DNA from: Xiphophorus maculatus
Lineage: Eukaryota > Chordata > Actinopteri > Cyprinodontiformes > Poeciliidae
Length of the DNA stretch: 64,000 nucleotides
Assembly: GCF_002775205.1 (NCBI RefSeq)
Contig: NC_036455.1
Location: 4,130,501-4,194,500, forward strand
Reading direction: 5' to 3'
Each line of letters starts with the position of its first letter. Within the stretch, counting starts at the first letter, position 1. Of this stretch, positions 1-15,700 are shown one piece after another. The notes beneath the pieces are model-generated. The model made no database searches, was not told the origin of the DNA, and saw only the letters and a list, made by a program, of their open reading frames with translations. The position numbers and the translations under genes were made by a program.

Positions 1-702
1 GAGCCGCTTGGGGAAGTGGTTGAAGGCGTACGGCTTGGTGCAGACGGGGTAGCGGTTCCGATGGATCTTGTAGAACAGGTGGGCTGATTTGTCCAGGCGA
101 TAATCGCAGATGTACACATCTTGCTCCTTCACGCCTTTTGGCCTGCCTGTGGGAGAAATGAGCTTTGTGTTAGTGTATAATTTCTATGATTAGGGGAAAG
201 TCTAACCCCAGCTCGATCCTGCTATCTAATGACACATTTAGAAATAGAAAAAACATGCACTTATCTTTGTAGTTTAGCCATCTAAATTTGTGTTTTCCCT
301 TTACCTTTGCAGTAGGTGTAAAGATCGAGGACACAGCATGTCGCCACCACCGCCTCCAGGGGGATGATCTCGTACAGCGGCATGCGGAACAATTCGTTCT
401 GGTAGAAACGCCGCGACGGGGAATGGTGCGTCTCATGTGGACGGAAGTAGTGATGACCAAAAGCAAAGCGCTCGCCCCTTCAGAGTTTGCGTGGATCAAC
501 AGAGCAATACAATTAGTTTAATGTATTTCACAGAACATTGCTTCATTACGAATGTGAACTTACTTTTCGTTCTTCCACAGTTTCTCGATCCGGAAGATGT
601 CTAGTTTCTCTCGGTTGATGTGGGACAGAAGACGGTAAGACTGCCGGACGGGTTGGCCTTCAGGACTGCGCCGGCTGTCTCTCATCAGGTACACACAGTC
701 AC
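1..702 (-). CDS. ash1l: ash1l BAH-domain exons (702-564, 477-305, 146-1), cut by the window edge
   Basis: About residues 2584-2736. The BAH domain (a chromatin protein-interaction fold) is visible as [78 protein letters not shown] and [20 protein letters not shown]. The final exon reads on to the edge, ending FNHFPKRL at position 1. The two split codons (Lys across 564/477 and Gly across 305/146) are restored exactly by the boundaries given. Confidence 0.95.
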
Positions 703-3700
703 CTGCTCACAACAAACGCATCACATTACAAACAAAAGGCCTGGCACCGTCAGTTTTCAGGCTCAAGTTATTTTTTTTTTTGCTGAAATTGAATTATTTT
801 CGTGGTTGTTCATACTGCCAAGTAAACACAACCACAATGAGATTTCTGTGTGAACGGTTTACGTCCCCAAAGCGACCCGAATGCACAGAAGAATGCTGAC
901 GTCACACAGCAGCGCATTGTTTACAGAAGCTCTAATGGATGGAGACGTTTACGTCGTCACAGGATCATAACAACACAAAGGAAGCTAATAGTAAAAAATA
1001 GCACAACAAATAGCAATGACCTTTTGTGGAGTATTGACTACAGTTTCTGTATGTAAGTCTGGTATGTGTAGTCAGAGCCAGCAGTGATGGGATTGCGTTG
1101 TGATGCGCTTCACTTCTCTCATAATTTCATAATTATAAATCTCAGCCATTGTTTGCATCCAGATTTACAGTGTCTGGCTTTTCCTGATGCAGAATTATGA
1201 CAAAGTCTCACATCAATGACATAAAAGCAGGACAAAATGCAAAAGGACTCACTATCCTATGGCCCAAATGCCAACCAAACACAACATGCAGGAATATTGG
1301 AATGATAAGAATTAGTAAAAAGAGTGGGTTCATCTTTCAGGAAGTGTCTGTTTGATATATAATTTCCTTATGGTTATGTAAATAAAAGTAACATCTTTTC
1401 AAAATAGCACCTCTTCGTTCTCTCTCTGTGTTGTTTTTGTTTTGTTGTTGTAAATGGAAATGGTAAAGAGAAAGAATTGTGTAATTGATCACAGACTGGA
1501 ACTGTGACCTTGAGGTGGAATCAAGCTTTTGAATGTTTGAAAATAAAGAATTAGAAAAAAAATAAATAAACGTATCCGATTATTCTTAAATAATCGGATA
1601 TGTATCTGAATAAGTTCCACACATAGAAGAGGCACAAATTGGATTTTTTGGGGGTGAAAAGATCGGAATCGGACCATTCAGACTACCATGAAAAAGTTAG
1701 ATAAGGGCGCAAAAAAAAGGAAATAAAGAGCAGATTTTGTTACATTTACCGGTAATTAAGATGTGTGAATGTAGCCTAATTAAGGACACAGGTAAATGTG
1801 CATATCTGTTTGAAGACTTCTGCAGCCTCACTGAGAAATGGTGCATTCAAGGTGATGTTGGCTATTAAAGTTCTACCACAATAAAACCGGCACTTGAAAC
1901 ATTAAATTGGGGTCAAAAGTAAGTCTCATAAAAGCCACATTTTTACATTTGCTGCTTCATGAAAGCTTGGGAAAATGCTTCATAACTTAACCCTGGTTTA
2001 AACTTCAAATACAACATGTGTAAAATGTTTTAAACATATGATTTACAGAGATGAGTCATAAGCAAAATGAGCTCTGGATTGCTAGTTCTTCTGTTTCCAT
2101 ACCTTGGTGTAACAGCAGGTCATCTCTAAGGAGACATATGTAGTAGATGGAGCCAGCCTGAGCATAGCTGGGCTGGGGGATCATGGGAACTTCCTGTTGT
2201 CACAACAACACATGCAGCATAAGAAGGAAGCAATAAAACCGGCACAAAAAAGGAGATATCAAATAAATAAATCTGTAAAAGAGAGAGACGTACCCTGTCT
2301 ACAGGTCGAGGGTCACACTGCTCACACAGGTAGTGCTCCACTTCGGTCTCCAGACGCATGCAGTCACAATGCTGCCACGCCTTTCATTACAAGAAAACAA
2401 AACAAATAAACAAACAGTCTGAAGCATCTTAGCAGCCAGCTGCTGCCGTTTCAAACAATCACATTTGTTTCTGGTGTGACCAAGAACTATTTTTATATTT
2501 CTGAAATAAAAAAGCATTATTCACAATAGAGAAAAATCGAGATAAAACATCTCAACTTTCTCTTAATGGAGCATTTTTCCAGCTGCTTTTCATTTACTAA
2601 CCATGCACTTTTCACATTGGATCATCACTCCTTCATCTTTGTACATCCCGCAGATGCAACGGATGACGTCGTCGTCCTTGTCATGCGACCCCGACCCCCC
2701 TCCGTGGTGGTGAACGTGGTCGCGCTCCAGCGAGTCCGAGCTGTCGGCCTCGCTGGCGGTCTCGCCCACGATCTCGTCGATCTGGACGGCGGCTTCGTTC
2801 CGGGCGCTGTAGTAAGCTTTCCTCAGCCGGCACACGTCCCGGCCCACCGAGGACTTCCTGCCGTAATATTTCTTCAGAGAGAAAAAAGCCCAGTGCTTTC
2901 CATATTAATAAAAGGAAATGTAATTATAAGAAACAACAACAAAAAAACACAAATATAATGGCTCCAACAGCTATGTAGGGAAGAGGATTGGGGTCAGAGG
3001 AAGAAAAAAAACCCCACCAGACTTTAGTCTCAGAATTCTGACTTTTTATTCTGTGAATCAGAATTGTTTAAATTGTTTATCATCAGGCAAATCTAGTATT
3101 AAGATTCAAATCTACCAAATTAATTTGGGACAGGCTTCCAGCAGTGTGGATAAAGTCCAGGTTTACAAATCCTTTATCAAAGGACTGTTACCAAACAGTT
3201 ATGTGATTATGTTCATATACTAACAACATAATTGACATACACCTAAGAATATTTAGTTATTTATTTGGATTTTGAGTTTGACACAGAATTTAAATTCTGA
3301 GAAAAAAACCCTGAATTTTAATAATTTTTTTTGTTGGTCCTAATCCTCTTTCATTCAGACCTTAGTAAAGGCTTTCATTTCTTTTGCTTCCAGATCCGTC
3401 ATGAATGATTTGCAGGACTAAGAGAACAGAAATCGACAAATCTATTCAAAACTATCTGAATTTTCAGCTAAAAACCCAAAAGCTCCCCTCAGCACAAAGT
3501 GTAAAAAAAATTCACTCCACAAAAAAAAAAAAAAAAAAACTCGATGAGAAGAGGTGATCCTAATTTATACACCCACTTCAAACTCCTGTGACTCAAAGAC
3601 TAATCGACCGCAAGAGCTTATTTAAACAGTTCAGCTATAGAGAAGGAAATCAGAGAGGCCTGCAGATTGGGCTTGAATATCAGAAAGCAAGAACTAAAAA

Positions 3701-6700
3701 TCCAGTTCAAGTGCTGTGTGAACGAGAAAGGCAGGAAATAAAATAAACTATTGGCTGATTACAAAAGGCTGGGTGGAGCTGAACAATCATTTTGATTTCT
3801 AATCCAGCGAGATCGGATTGAATAAGCTGTGCCCGATGAAGACTAAATGCACACGCCTTATCCTTCATTTCATAGCAAAATATTTAACTTGATGCTGAAA
3901 CTGACTAAAAACTGAGATTTTTTAAATTAAGACTTACAGACTTATTTGCGCAAACTTGGTTTTAAGTCAAGAACAATGCAACAAACACTTTACATATAAT
4001 AAAAACTGTGCAGCCTAGTGTGATTATTTTTTCCACAACAGCATTTAAGACTGAAATGGAATGGGAAAAGCCGAGACTCGGTAATGGAGGCAAACCAGCT
4101 TACCTCAGCGTTGCGAAACACTTTGAGCATGTCTGTGTCGAACGCTTCCACCGTCTTATAATGGCCGGTGAGGATTTGCTTCTCGATGGTGCTCAGGTCC
4201 AGAGGGTCGGACACCTTCTCATAGTACTGGCTGTTCCTGTTGGCACACAAACACAAAGGCATTAGTCTCCAGTTAAAAGTCCTTGCCTCTGATTACAACA
4301 AAACAAGCGTATGAATCCGTGCTGGCACTCACTGAGCCGCTAGAGCAGCTTTAGTACAAGTGCTGTTTCTGTTTTGACACCCGCTGATAGCCATCAATAC
4401 TGGACACACACGCTTTCACGGCTCAAATGCGTGGCGAAAGATAAAACTGTTACACTGTGTGGGTGCTGTACACAAACACAGAAGTGACAATGCTGATAGA
4501 AAAACAGAGTTTTACCTCTTCCTGGATGGCAGGTTCACCAGCGGAGCAGCAAGGATTTGTCCCGATGAGTCTGAAATGACAAGGAAATCATTTTATTAAC
4601 TGCTTAATTTGAACCATTACGGGATAAAAGATGAAAACATTTCTCCAACATTTGTGCAGACGCTGACGTGGATTTTTCATAACTAAAACAATTCAAGACA
4701 TTTAAGGTGACAAATTTGATAAAAGAACAAGTTGTCTTTATCTTCCCAAACTGGCAAACTCATTTCCCCCTCTAAAGGGAGTCCATTAGCTCGTATGCAA
4801 ACTGTGCGACAGCAGAGTGCTTCTAAAGTTTAGAGGCACCACAAACTCACAGTAGTGTCCAAGAGATCAACAATGTTATTTATGAGGAATTAGAAAAGGT
4901 CAACATAGTTGGACTACATATCTACATGCTGGACTACATATCTTAACTTTACCGGGTTAATTGTTACCAACTAGCTGATTGCCCCATTACTTCTCTCTTT
5001 TGCAGCCAATAGCCATAGCAAATAGGAGAACAACACACGTACCACACATTTTATACTTCATAAACTGCCCTGTTGACTCTGATCAGCAAAGAAAATATGA
5101 TCCAAAAATCCATAGAAGCACACATGTTTAACAGGACTGCTGCACATCTGGAAAGTTTACATAGATTGGATTCTTGTTCACACTGTTAAGAAACCGGCAA
5201 AGATTTATTCTACTAAATTAATGGTTAATACTTCCATCAAGAACATGAACACTTCCACCAGGAAGTGCTACCCAAAATGCTTAATTAAGACAATAAAAAT
5301 AGTCCTACTAGTTTTTGATTTTGTTATTCTGCTTGTCATTAAACAAAAACAAACCAAAGTCTTAATTTCCCCTCAATGTCAAAAACAGAGTCAGTAATGA
5401 GCTTCAAACTTTTGTATCATGACAAACTCAAGTTTGAGGTCAACATCTCATATTTGAGTTAAATTAGTGTTTATTAGGTAGATAATTTGGTACAATATGC
5501 CAGTGGTCTGTATGTTATGAGTGTGAAGTTGGTGAAAAAGCAAAATAAATTATGGCGTTTCCCTCCACTGACCTTTGTAGCTGGTGATCATGTCACAGAT
5601 CTCTTTGAAGATGTGCGCCAGACGCGCGGTGCGCGTCACTTCTGTGTTTTCTTCAGCGGCAGCGAGTCTCCGAGTCCGAACCGACCGCGACGTCTGCAGA
5701 GCTGAGAACTGGGTCAGGAACACATCTAGAAAAAGAACAGATGCGTGTTAGAAAGAGTTCAGGTTAGGCAGCAGGAAAATAAAATCAATACCAATCTTTA
5801 GTGTTTGTTTGGATTGTTACTTTCACTCCAGAACTCTCTGCCTGTTAACTAACCTGACTTGATGTTGCCATCGTCTCGGATAACACCTCCCCAGCGAGCG
5901 TACATCGAGATGCTGCTGGGATCCCGCTCTCTTTCTCCCTCTCTCTTCTGAAGCTCTTGTTTCTCTCTCATCTTCTCCCAGTTTCGCAGGAGAAACACGC
6001 TGTGCTTCAGCACAAAGTTTCTGATCATGGCAGGAGAGAAGAAGATAGTGAGCATAAAAGTTTAGCTTTTAACTAATTGTAGCTCTACAGGGTGCTAATG
6101 TACGACAGGCATCATTGCTGCTGCAGTAACACGTAACTGATAATGATTTTATCTAATCAAGTATCAAATGATACTTTTTAGAAACTGATCTGCTTAATAA
6201 GGAAGTAATAACAGAGAAAGTACTAGCCATAGTAAAATCCCCTTTAATGCAAGTGGAGATCATTTGTAAAATGCAGATTAAGATATATATCTCTATTACA
6301 ATAAAAGCTGAATACAAAAGTCTACTAATATAACATACAGTAGTCACAGAATTTGAAACTAGACTTTAAGGAAACTCTTACCTCTCTCTGTTAGACATGG
6401 GCTTCATGAGATGTGGATAAAACTTGTTGCTGTCACTGGACTCTTCCTCCTGAAGTTAAAGAAAACCAAATTTAAGACCATATCTTAAACACAACCAATT
6501 AAGTAAGAAAACCCTTTTCAGGCATTCTGTGATACTTTCTAGAAACATTGTGAGCTACACAGATCATTTGTAAGCCATGAAGACAAAATTTTGCATCTAG
6601 TAAGACGTTTCTAAATGTAGAAGTGTTCAAGATCACGGTTTCCCCCCAAATCCTAACTTAGATGAAAAGATGTCAACAGGTAGCACAGAAAATAAGCAAT

Positions 6701-9700
6701 CCAAAAAATTCTTAGATGAATTTTTCTTTAACAAAAGCATTACTTGGACCACTCACTCTCTTTTTGAGTTGGTGTTTTGACTTCCTCTTCTCCTTGAGTC
6801 GGCCCAGTCTCCTAGCGCCTCCTGTTTTTCCCGGGAGGCCGTTGATGCGCTGGCTCTTCCCTCCGATGATGCCCCGGCAGCTCTCCGAGCCGCACTTGCA
6901 GACTTGCTGCAGAGAAAAGAGGAGAAACAAAGTGGGAAGAAAATTAGAATTACTATTTAGTCCAGGTAAGTTTGTTCTGCTAAGGAGGAAGGAGCAGAAA
7001 AATATCTTTTTAAAACTAGAAAGGAAATTTGAAGACAAGCAAATGTACCTACTGACCAGACATAAGTAACTCGTTGCTATGTATTTCTTTTTTGCTTTTC
7101 TATTGGAAGGGTAAACCAAGTTGAATCTCAGATTACGTAGATAAATAAACACTACTTAGCTTATCTCAGTTTTCTGAGCTAAACTTAAACTTGAATCTGT
7201 TTTGTATGACCTGCTTCCCTCGTCACTATTAATAATTTACAAACTCGTGGGATGAGATGAGAATTACAGACAAAAAAAAAAAGAATCGCACGTGTGTAAA
7301 AAGGTGAAAAAGTTAGCCAATGTTTCACCTGTTCCTCGGTGTTGAAGGAATGGAAGTTGTAGTCGTAGGTGAGTTCAGTGCCGCTGTGGATGTCCTTCAG
7401 AGCAAAGAGACCGATTCTGTAAACCCCGTTCACCGACCTGAACAACAAGACAAAGTGGTCTCTTACATAAATGCATAAAAACCTGCAAATTTGCCTTTTT
7501 TGAAACATTATAAAAATGTATTTGAAAGATGTTGCATTATCAAACAAGCATGAATTTAAATACGATCTGTTTGGAGGTTAAGGTTGTGTATATTTGTATT
7601 TCAGTTTTAAAATTAGAGATGCTCCAATTTTCATATGACTAGCTCTGAAAAAGTTTCCTTTTTTATATATTATTCTAATATATAAAAACTACGAATTTCC
7701 ACCATTTTCAGTTTTTATATACTTTAACAAGTTTGAGCACGGATGGATCTATTTGGAGCTTAATAAAAATAAGAAAATAAAGATTTTTTTTTTTTTTTTT
7801 TTTGCATAATATAGTCCACTTAATACTAAAAAAAACCAAAAGTATATGGTCAACATCTGAATTGACAGATCAGACCTCCAAGAAAAAAGAAAGAAATGGC
7901 ATCAGCCGGGAAAGCTAGCCTGATCAGAGCATCTGTAACTAAAGTTTTTTATTTAAAGCTTCTGTAATTAATTCTGCTGTTAAATGCAGAATGCTGCTTT
8001 AAAAACAGCGCCATTACTTGATAAAAATGGTAATCTAAGCAAAAATACAATATATGAACATTCTAAAGCAATAATTATTATAGTTATTATAGTCTTTTGT
8101 TAGTGGTTATATTGCGCTGTGAAGGATGAACATCAAAGTTTACCAAAGATTGATGGAAAACAAATTTAGATATCCTTATTCCAGGAGTCTAAGCTTTAAT
8201 AAAAATGTCATACTGACAGCTAGACTGAGACTGAAGGGTCTTTATAGTTTCACTCCCGTTTTTCTCCTGTCCAAACGAAAGCTGTGTCCCAGCTTTACTA
8301 TTCCTTAAAGAACAAAGCCCATTATTCTGTTTGCCAGGCGCTTAATAATTTATTCCTTCAACAGGCGGAAAAGGCTGCTTCAGCACATTGTCTTCAAGCA
8401 CCAAAGCTGTATCTAAGGCCTGGTTGCTTACAATTTCTTTTCTGTGGCAAGATGAATGACTTGTCTGGCTTTGTGCAGAACATCCTCCAACCTTCAAGAG
8501 GATTTTTATTTCAGCTCCACATTTCGTCCACACAGGCCGGCGTCCTACATTGTGAGAGGGCATCGTGGTTTGAGGGCAAGACCCAAATCCTCCAAGGGCA
8601 AAAAAGGTGATAACAAATGTTTCAGATTGTTTCACTGGGGCGCTGTCCAAACAAGCCTCTGACATGCAACATGAAGAGGCTCTTGGAGGAACTGTTTCGA
8701 CAGGGAGAAAGTGACCTTAAACTGTTTATGTGGCCGCGTAGTGTCGAGAAGCAAGGTGACCTCATCAGATTACAGCCGCAAACAAAATTACAGGCCTGCG
8801 GCTTCAAGGTAGAGCCTTCTCATTTCCAAAGAGGGACACCTGCTAGACGCGCTTTTAGTTATCCAAACTAGATCAACGTTTCCATGTATACACTCTAGCA
8901 ACTTATCAATGCTTTAGGTTTTTTCAAGAAAAATTGTATAGGCAAACACTGACAGAAAAAGCTGTAGAAAAGCAGCTTCGAAGGGGCAATAAAAACCTTA
9001 AAGTTGTTCATCTGCCTGCGTCAAAATCCAGATGTTTTCCAGACATAAAGTCACTTTTGATCCATTTAAATGCTCGAGAGCAAATTTCACAAAAAATTTC
9101 CGCCACAGACCTGCAAAGATGCATCTGCCTCTGAGCTCTTCATAAATTTAAGTGATGACATCATTAAAATGTAAAACAGATCTGACTTTAAAAGAGTGAA
9201 AGTGCAGCTTTACATCAGCACTACTGCTCTTTTCAAAATAACAAATGATGGATGAACTCCATGTAGGAATCTTGTTGTTTAATGCTTCAAACCTAAATTA
9301 TTCCATATCTCTGACCTATTGGCTCTTTTTGTCTGAAATTGTTTTTGAGATTTCTTAAAGGGGAGGTATTATGTATTTTCTAGGCACATAGCGCCATTTT
9401 ATAGAACAATCAAGTATCTATGTTACCTTCAAAAATAGTTAAATCAAATCTTGTGTACGGATCTGATACCACCAATTTCTGCTATTTTCTCCTTAGTCAG
9501 TTTGCCTCCTAAAGAACATAGAAACCTGCACATCTGTCCTAAATTGCCTGAAAAAAAGTAGCTTTTAGCTAAACGGGCAATTTCCTATCTAATTACTGAC
9601 TGATGTGAGCACTTAGAAAACCAAATACTGTACTGTAAAGCTGTAACAACTTCCAGCTTCTCTCATGCATCTTTCTTGATCTCCACGGCTTAATATTCTT

Positions 9701-12700
9701 TGTAATTTAATTCGACTGGCCATTTAGAGCAGCTTAACCGAATTGGAATATTTAAGATGCACAGAAGTACTGGAAGCAGGATTAACCAGATTTGGGTGAA
9801 CAACCAGTTCCCAACACCTTGCAACAGAAGCTCATCCTGAAAAGTCTTGGATAAATTTATTTCAGGATAGCAGAGAAGGGCTTTAAGAGAACCAGCTTCA
9901 AGTTATTATAACACCCACCACTTCTGCATCTCACAGTTGGGTTCACAGCTGTGGTTTATGAAGCGTGCCTCGTTGCCCATATGGAAACTGTCAATCACCA
10001 TCCCGCTGTCAAGGTTCAAACAGTAGTGGCCGTTGTGGTATTGCTCCATCATTCGGTTCCTAAAACACACAAGCGGAATAGCTTCAAACACAGGACTTGT
10101 TTCGCCTTTAAACTAAAAGAAGCTGACAGAAAATGGTCCGACGGTCTCACCTGAACTCCTGCTCACTGACCACTTCCCCCAGGTATTCGATGATGAACTG
10201 ACCGGCTCGGAGAGACTCTTTAGTGCGGATTCCCCAGCCTTTTCCCTCGGCACGGAAACGCTCCAGACACTGGACCCACTCGTGTCTCTGGATGTGCTGG
10301 TTGTCACACTGATCGCCGCAAGGACAGGCACTGGGGGAGCACTCTGCAAAGCTCATCCTGGAAAAATCAGAATTAGATTTTTATCAGCGGCGTGTTGCGT
10401 ATTATTTTGGAATTCTGTTCATAGACCAACTATTACTCAACAACCTTTGTCGTTAGGTTTCTGTACCTATTCAAGCAATCATCCAGGCATCCTTTTTCCG
10501 TTGACATCTCTGGAGCTCTGCAGTTGCAAGTAGTCATTTCGTACCCATAGAGAGGTTTCACATCTACATACACATCTGTGACACATAAACATGCTAGTTA
10601 CAGGTCTTAAAGGTACCCACACATTTTTCATGCCACAATTCAAAGGTTTTCCAGCACTGATTATTTACTGCTCACTTTCTTTTTATATAGAACAAAATGT
10701 TTGTCAGAAATTTACATCAGACAGAGAGCGTGAATTAGAGATAGAGAAAAAGACAGAACTGTGAATAAGTCTTTTCTACACGTATTTAGACCTGAAAATC
10801 ACTTTAGATTCAGCATTTTTATAAACTTTTCCAAATTTTTGTAGCAACTTCTACAAAAATACTTATTTGTCATTGACAAACATTAACAGTGGCCTAGTCA
10901 AAGACTGCACTAGGAAGTTTTGATTAGAACAAATGCGATTAGAACTTGGTCTCAAGTGAGATCAAGTTACTCACTTGATCTGATCTTTTTGTAAAGAGGG
11001 ACATCGGGTCTCTTGTAAAGCTAAAAAATAAACAAAAAAACACAGAAATTTTAATTTAAATGGTATATAAAACAAAAAAACTTTAAAAATTTCCTGCTTA
11101 AGATTCATCACCTGATCATGTTTCCACAACCATAAGATGTCGTAAGGCAACTGGAAATCAATCCTCTTTTGTCTCAGGTACTTCCCTGTAAAACAAGAAC
11201 AATAGCCGGGAAATTATAGCAAATTTTTTTTTTTTTAAATATCACCCTGTAGCTTTTATCTCCGTTCAAGTAAGAAACATATTTTATTAAAAAACAAACA
11301 GTGAAATGCATTTTCTACATTGTAGACTTTCTTATTAAGATTTATAACTATAAATACATGTTCATGGAATCAACATGAAGAAAAGGTTTCACCTAAATAT
11401 CAAAGCAGATTATCTTAACTTACCAACATGTATTGGAGCAGGAAACAATCCATATTCATGCTCTCCAGGTATGTATTCCAGCTTCTCCTTTTTTAGCTGC
11501 AAAAGCTGACTGCGAGGGCTTTAAAAAAAAACAATTATATAATATAAAAGCAGCCCTTTAAAGTATAGAAAACCATATCAGCATCATGAAGAAAAAAAAA
11601 CATTGAGTAAGTTTTCTTTGGGACTCACTCCTCAGTCTTGTACACATCAGAATACAGTCCTGCTTTCTGGAACTTCTTCTTTGGAAGTCGGGCCGCTTTC
11701 TTCTCTCGCTGGCTGCTGATGGGTGCAGCCTGCTCCTTGGAGACGGCGCCTGAGAGTTCTGTAGAGCACTGACCATCTGGCTTGCTTTCTGTGGAACTAC
11801 AGATACAACCAAAAGTTAGGGAACAACAAAATGTAAATACATTGTTTTAAAAACCCTGGTAGCTGAAACTTTAAGGTGTGGCATACCCCTGAATGTACTG
11901 ATGTTCCTCCTCTGCAGGCCAGCTTCTTCCTGTCCCGGTTCTGGATCTTTGCGGCAGGTTCGTCTGGCTCTCCTCTCTGTCAGGCGGTTGCTCCTCGACT
12001 TCCTCTGCCTCCGGGTCTTCTTCAGCTTGCTCTTCCTCTTCTTCATCCCCCTCGGCCTCCACATGTGCCCTCTTCTGACCTTTTCTATGCTGTCCCTGGA
12101 CCACGGACTCAATAGCATCTGTAACAGTATCCTCCTCCCATCCTCTCTGACCGGCTAGCCGCTCCACCCCACCGTCCCTGTGCACTGTCTGAGTTAACTC
12201 CACCTCAGGGGGCGGAGAAGGAGGAGGGGAGGGCAGCGGGTATTTCCTAGGGCGGCCCGGGCCCCTCTTCTTCACCACGTTGTTACCTGTTCGAGCCTGT
12301 CTCTGCAGCTTTTTGGCACGCAGGATTTTGTTGACATGATGCAGGCTGTGCTTGGACGTCTGAACCCGATGGGAGCGGTGGGAAAGGGAGGCGTCCAGGC
12401 AGAAGTCCTGGGAGGGAGACAGGCAGGAAGAACCCGGAGAGACGTGGGAGTGAAACAGAGAGGACTGGTGGTGGAGCTGCTGCCGGCTGTGCAGAGATCC
12501 CTCAGGTCCGTCGGAAGCCGTCAAAGCAACACCTCTGGACTGAACTGATGCCCCTGGGAAAACAAACACAGAAACCCACCAAAATCAAATCAATATTTGA
12601 TATCCATGACTAAATATCAAAGAAAAACACATTTTTAAAACCAAATCCCATGAGAATAAACAGCACATTATTAATACAGTGATAATAAAAGTTTTACAAT

Positions 12701-15700
12701 ACAAAGTAAACTAATGTTCACACAATTCCTGTTTCTATCTTGACTTCACCTGTCATGCTTTTTTAATTCTTTAAAAGGGCAAGAACTGCTTAATTTTTAT
12801 ACTTTTTAACCTACTTTAATAAAAAGCTTATCCATTTTCCTTCACGCCATTCTTATGTTTTAACGTCCTTCTGATGAGATGCAAGAGACACTGCCTGAAG
12901 GAAACTCTGAGCATTGAATAACAAAGTGCAGACCCTTCCCCCACTTTCTGTTGTGCAATGTAGTGTAGTGTAGTGTACACACAAACTGGACTGACTGGAA
13001 ATATTTTGGTGACAAAAAAAAATAGGCCAAGCATAGTTTCTGCTTCGAGGGGTTGGGAGGTCTCATGCCAACCCCTGATGAGATGCCGCCCCGAAACTGC
13101 CCTTCCTGTTAAAACTGCATATTAAATGCCCAAGTGGATAACCAGCTAATAACTTTCTATAGCTCTGTTGCTCTAAACAGAGAAAATATAAGTAGAACAG
13201 AGCAGCAGTGCAACAGAACAACAGGAAAAATTGTTTTTCTCATTTTAATAATAGCAGTGCTTTGAATATTTACATATTTACCATGAAATACCACAGTTTT
13301 TACTTGGTATGATACAGTGAGAATATAATTTTACCTCTTTATTTTTAATTAAATAAAATGATGATTGACAGTAAGCTACATCTTACTTTATGAAAAAAAC
13401 ATTTGAAAAAGATTACTTTCCTGTGTTTTTCCTCCCAACATTTAATAAATGAAATCTGCCCAAACCCAGACTATTTAAAAAGATTATAATCTGCTGCAAA
13501 GTGCAATAACATCTAAATAAACATGAACAGGAGTGGTAACAAGATTTGAAGTTAAAAGCAATATTACATGTTATCCAAATTGTTTATAAAGGAATTTGCC
13601 TAAATCCCGAAAATGTATGGGTGGAGGGGTGAAAGTTCAGCACATATCTGTTGCTATGACAGCCAGCTGGGTACAATCCAGGAGGAATGCTCAGAACTGC
13701 TCAATGTTGGACTTGCTCTAAGTTTGATCCTCTGTACAAGTTTGGGAGCTGCTGGTGCAATTATCTTAAGACATACAAAAAAAATTCTGATTTTTTCCAG
13801 AACTTTTTTTTTGTGCGCCATATTTGCTCATCTCTAGAATTTTCTAGCTTAGTTTTTTCCAGTCCAAGTTAAACAAAATTCTGTAAGAAACTCAGTGTCT
13901 CAATTCTGCATTGCACCAATCTTAGATTAAATTAATCTACTTGTTCTAGTGAGAACAGATTTTCATGTGCTGAAAGTAAAATTAAACCCCTTATGGTGGT
14001 TACTGGGAGAAATATTTGCCCATATTCAAAATAATCGTATTTTAGATTGTAAGTGGACTAATCTGCACCAAAATAATCTCGGATCCCAAAGGAATCAGTA
14101 TTAAGCACAGAAATGCTTTTTTAAAGCAATGTTGATATAAACATAAAGCTTTATCGTGCTACGCAGTAGTACGCATTGCCAATTTTGTCCACACCAGCCT
14201 TTTCCATTTCATTCTCCCCTGTCGGTATGTATTTATCTGTTCTGTCATTCCCTACTTGTCTTGTGCTCTGGCCAATTCCCCAGATTCTCTACTCTTGGCC
14301 TCCTCTGCTGTCACCATGCCGTCTGTGACCGCCGGTTGACCCCAAGTCCTACGCTCTAATCCAGGATTACTTGGCTTGTTTTGAACTGCCTCCACAGGGA
14401 CCTTTTAACGTCCCATCTTACTCAGCAGACATGCATATAAACACAGGGCCACGCTCATTAACACGTTTTACCATTGCTCACACAGAGCATCACTTGATTC
14501 AGAGTAAAAGTGACTAAGCATTCAGAGGAATCAACTTTGGGCATAATGACATAATATTGGGTTCATTTTAAAAGATCAGATTTATGCAGCCAAAAGGCCT
14601 TTATTTTTGTCACCTCAACAAAAAATATTGCAAAGTTTCAATATCGCAAGATCTTGTTACACTCCTATAAGCAACATTAGCAACATTACTTCAATCCAGG
14701 TGCTGGGCAGATCTACAGACTCAGATTGCAGTCTTTAGAGAGAAACATCTGGGATAAATATGTTAACAAAACACTTCCAACTACTTTAGTAATCGCTGAA
14801 AAAAATGGTGCATCAGCTGACTAAACAATCTCCTTCCAAATACATGTTGTCACATTACAACAATTATATGAAAAACCCACACAAATCAGTGCACCACTGT
14901 CCAGTGGAATAAGAATCTAAAAGATATCGTGTAAATTTTTATTCAGCTCTCCGGAGTCAAACTTTTAAAAAAGTGTCTAGTAACGTCTTGACCAGCTTTC
15001 CACATCTGGACACTCAAAGTTTGGCCGTTTTCCTCCATGTAACCGCAGTCAAGCTGGATGGACAACATTGCTTTAAATAGTGTTTTTTAAAGTCAATTAT
15101 CAACTGAATGTAGCTCTGGCCTTTGATTGGGCCATCCCAAGACATTAATAAACTTTTATTGTAGCCCTACCACAGTCTCAAGCCTTTTGCACTAACATTC
15201 TTTTCTCCACATGGCAGTTGGATGCACAGGATTTTATTCGAAGGTATCAAATTTAAAGCAGCTTAAAGTACCTGGCACTTTGTAAAACTGTTTAAAAACA
15301 AGATATCCTTTTCCTTCCACTTCAGTAATTCAATACTTTAATAAACTGAGGGTCATGTGACAAAATAGTGAACAATTCAAGAAGCATTAATACTTTTGCA
15401 AAGCTCTTAAAAGTAAACACACATTGTAAGTTACCAAATCAAATGCTCAGTGTCTACAGAAGATATACACACTTTTTAATCAACTTAAGCTGCCTTTTGG
15501 TTCTTATTTAAATTTTTCTATGGTAGACAGTTGTGAGGACTACACATGCAGAACTTATATTTTAGAAGTTTTGTTTGTTGTAGCCACAACTGAAGCATGT
15601 AGGGCTCCAGCAGCAACCACAGAACAACCTCCCACACACAATAAAGGTTTCATGATGCACACATTCACCCATGTGTGGAGATCAAATAAGAAATTAGGCC

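Noticed and set aside
8284..8871. Several overlapping frames as coding exons
   Set aside because: They lie in an ash1l intron flanked by exons that join in phase; none matches a known family.
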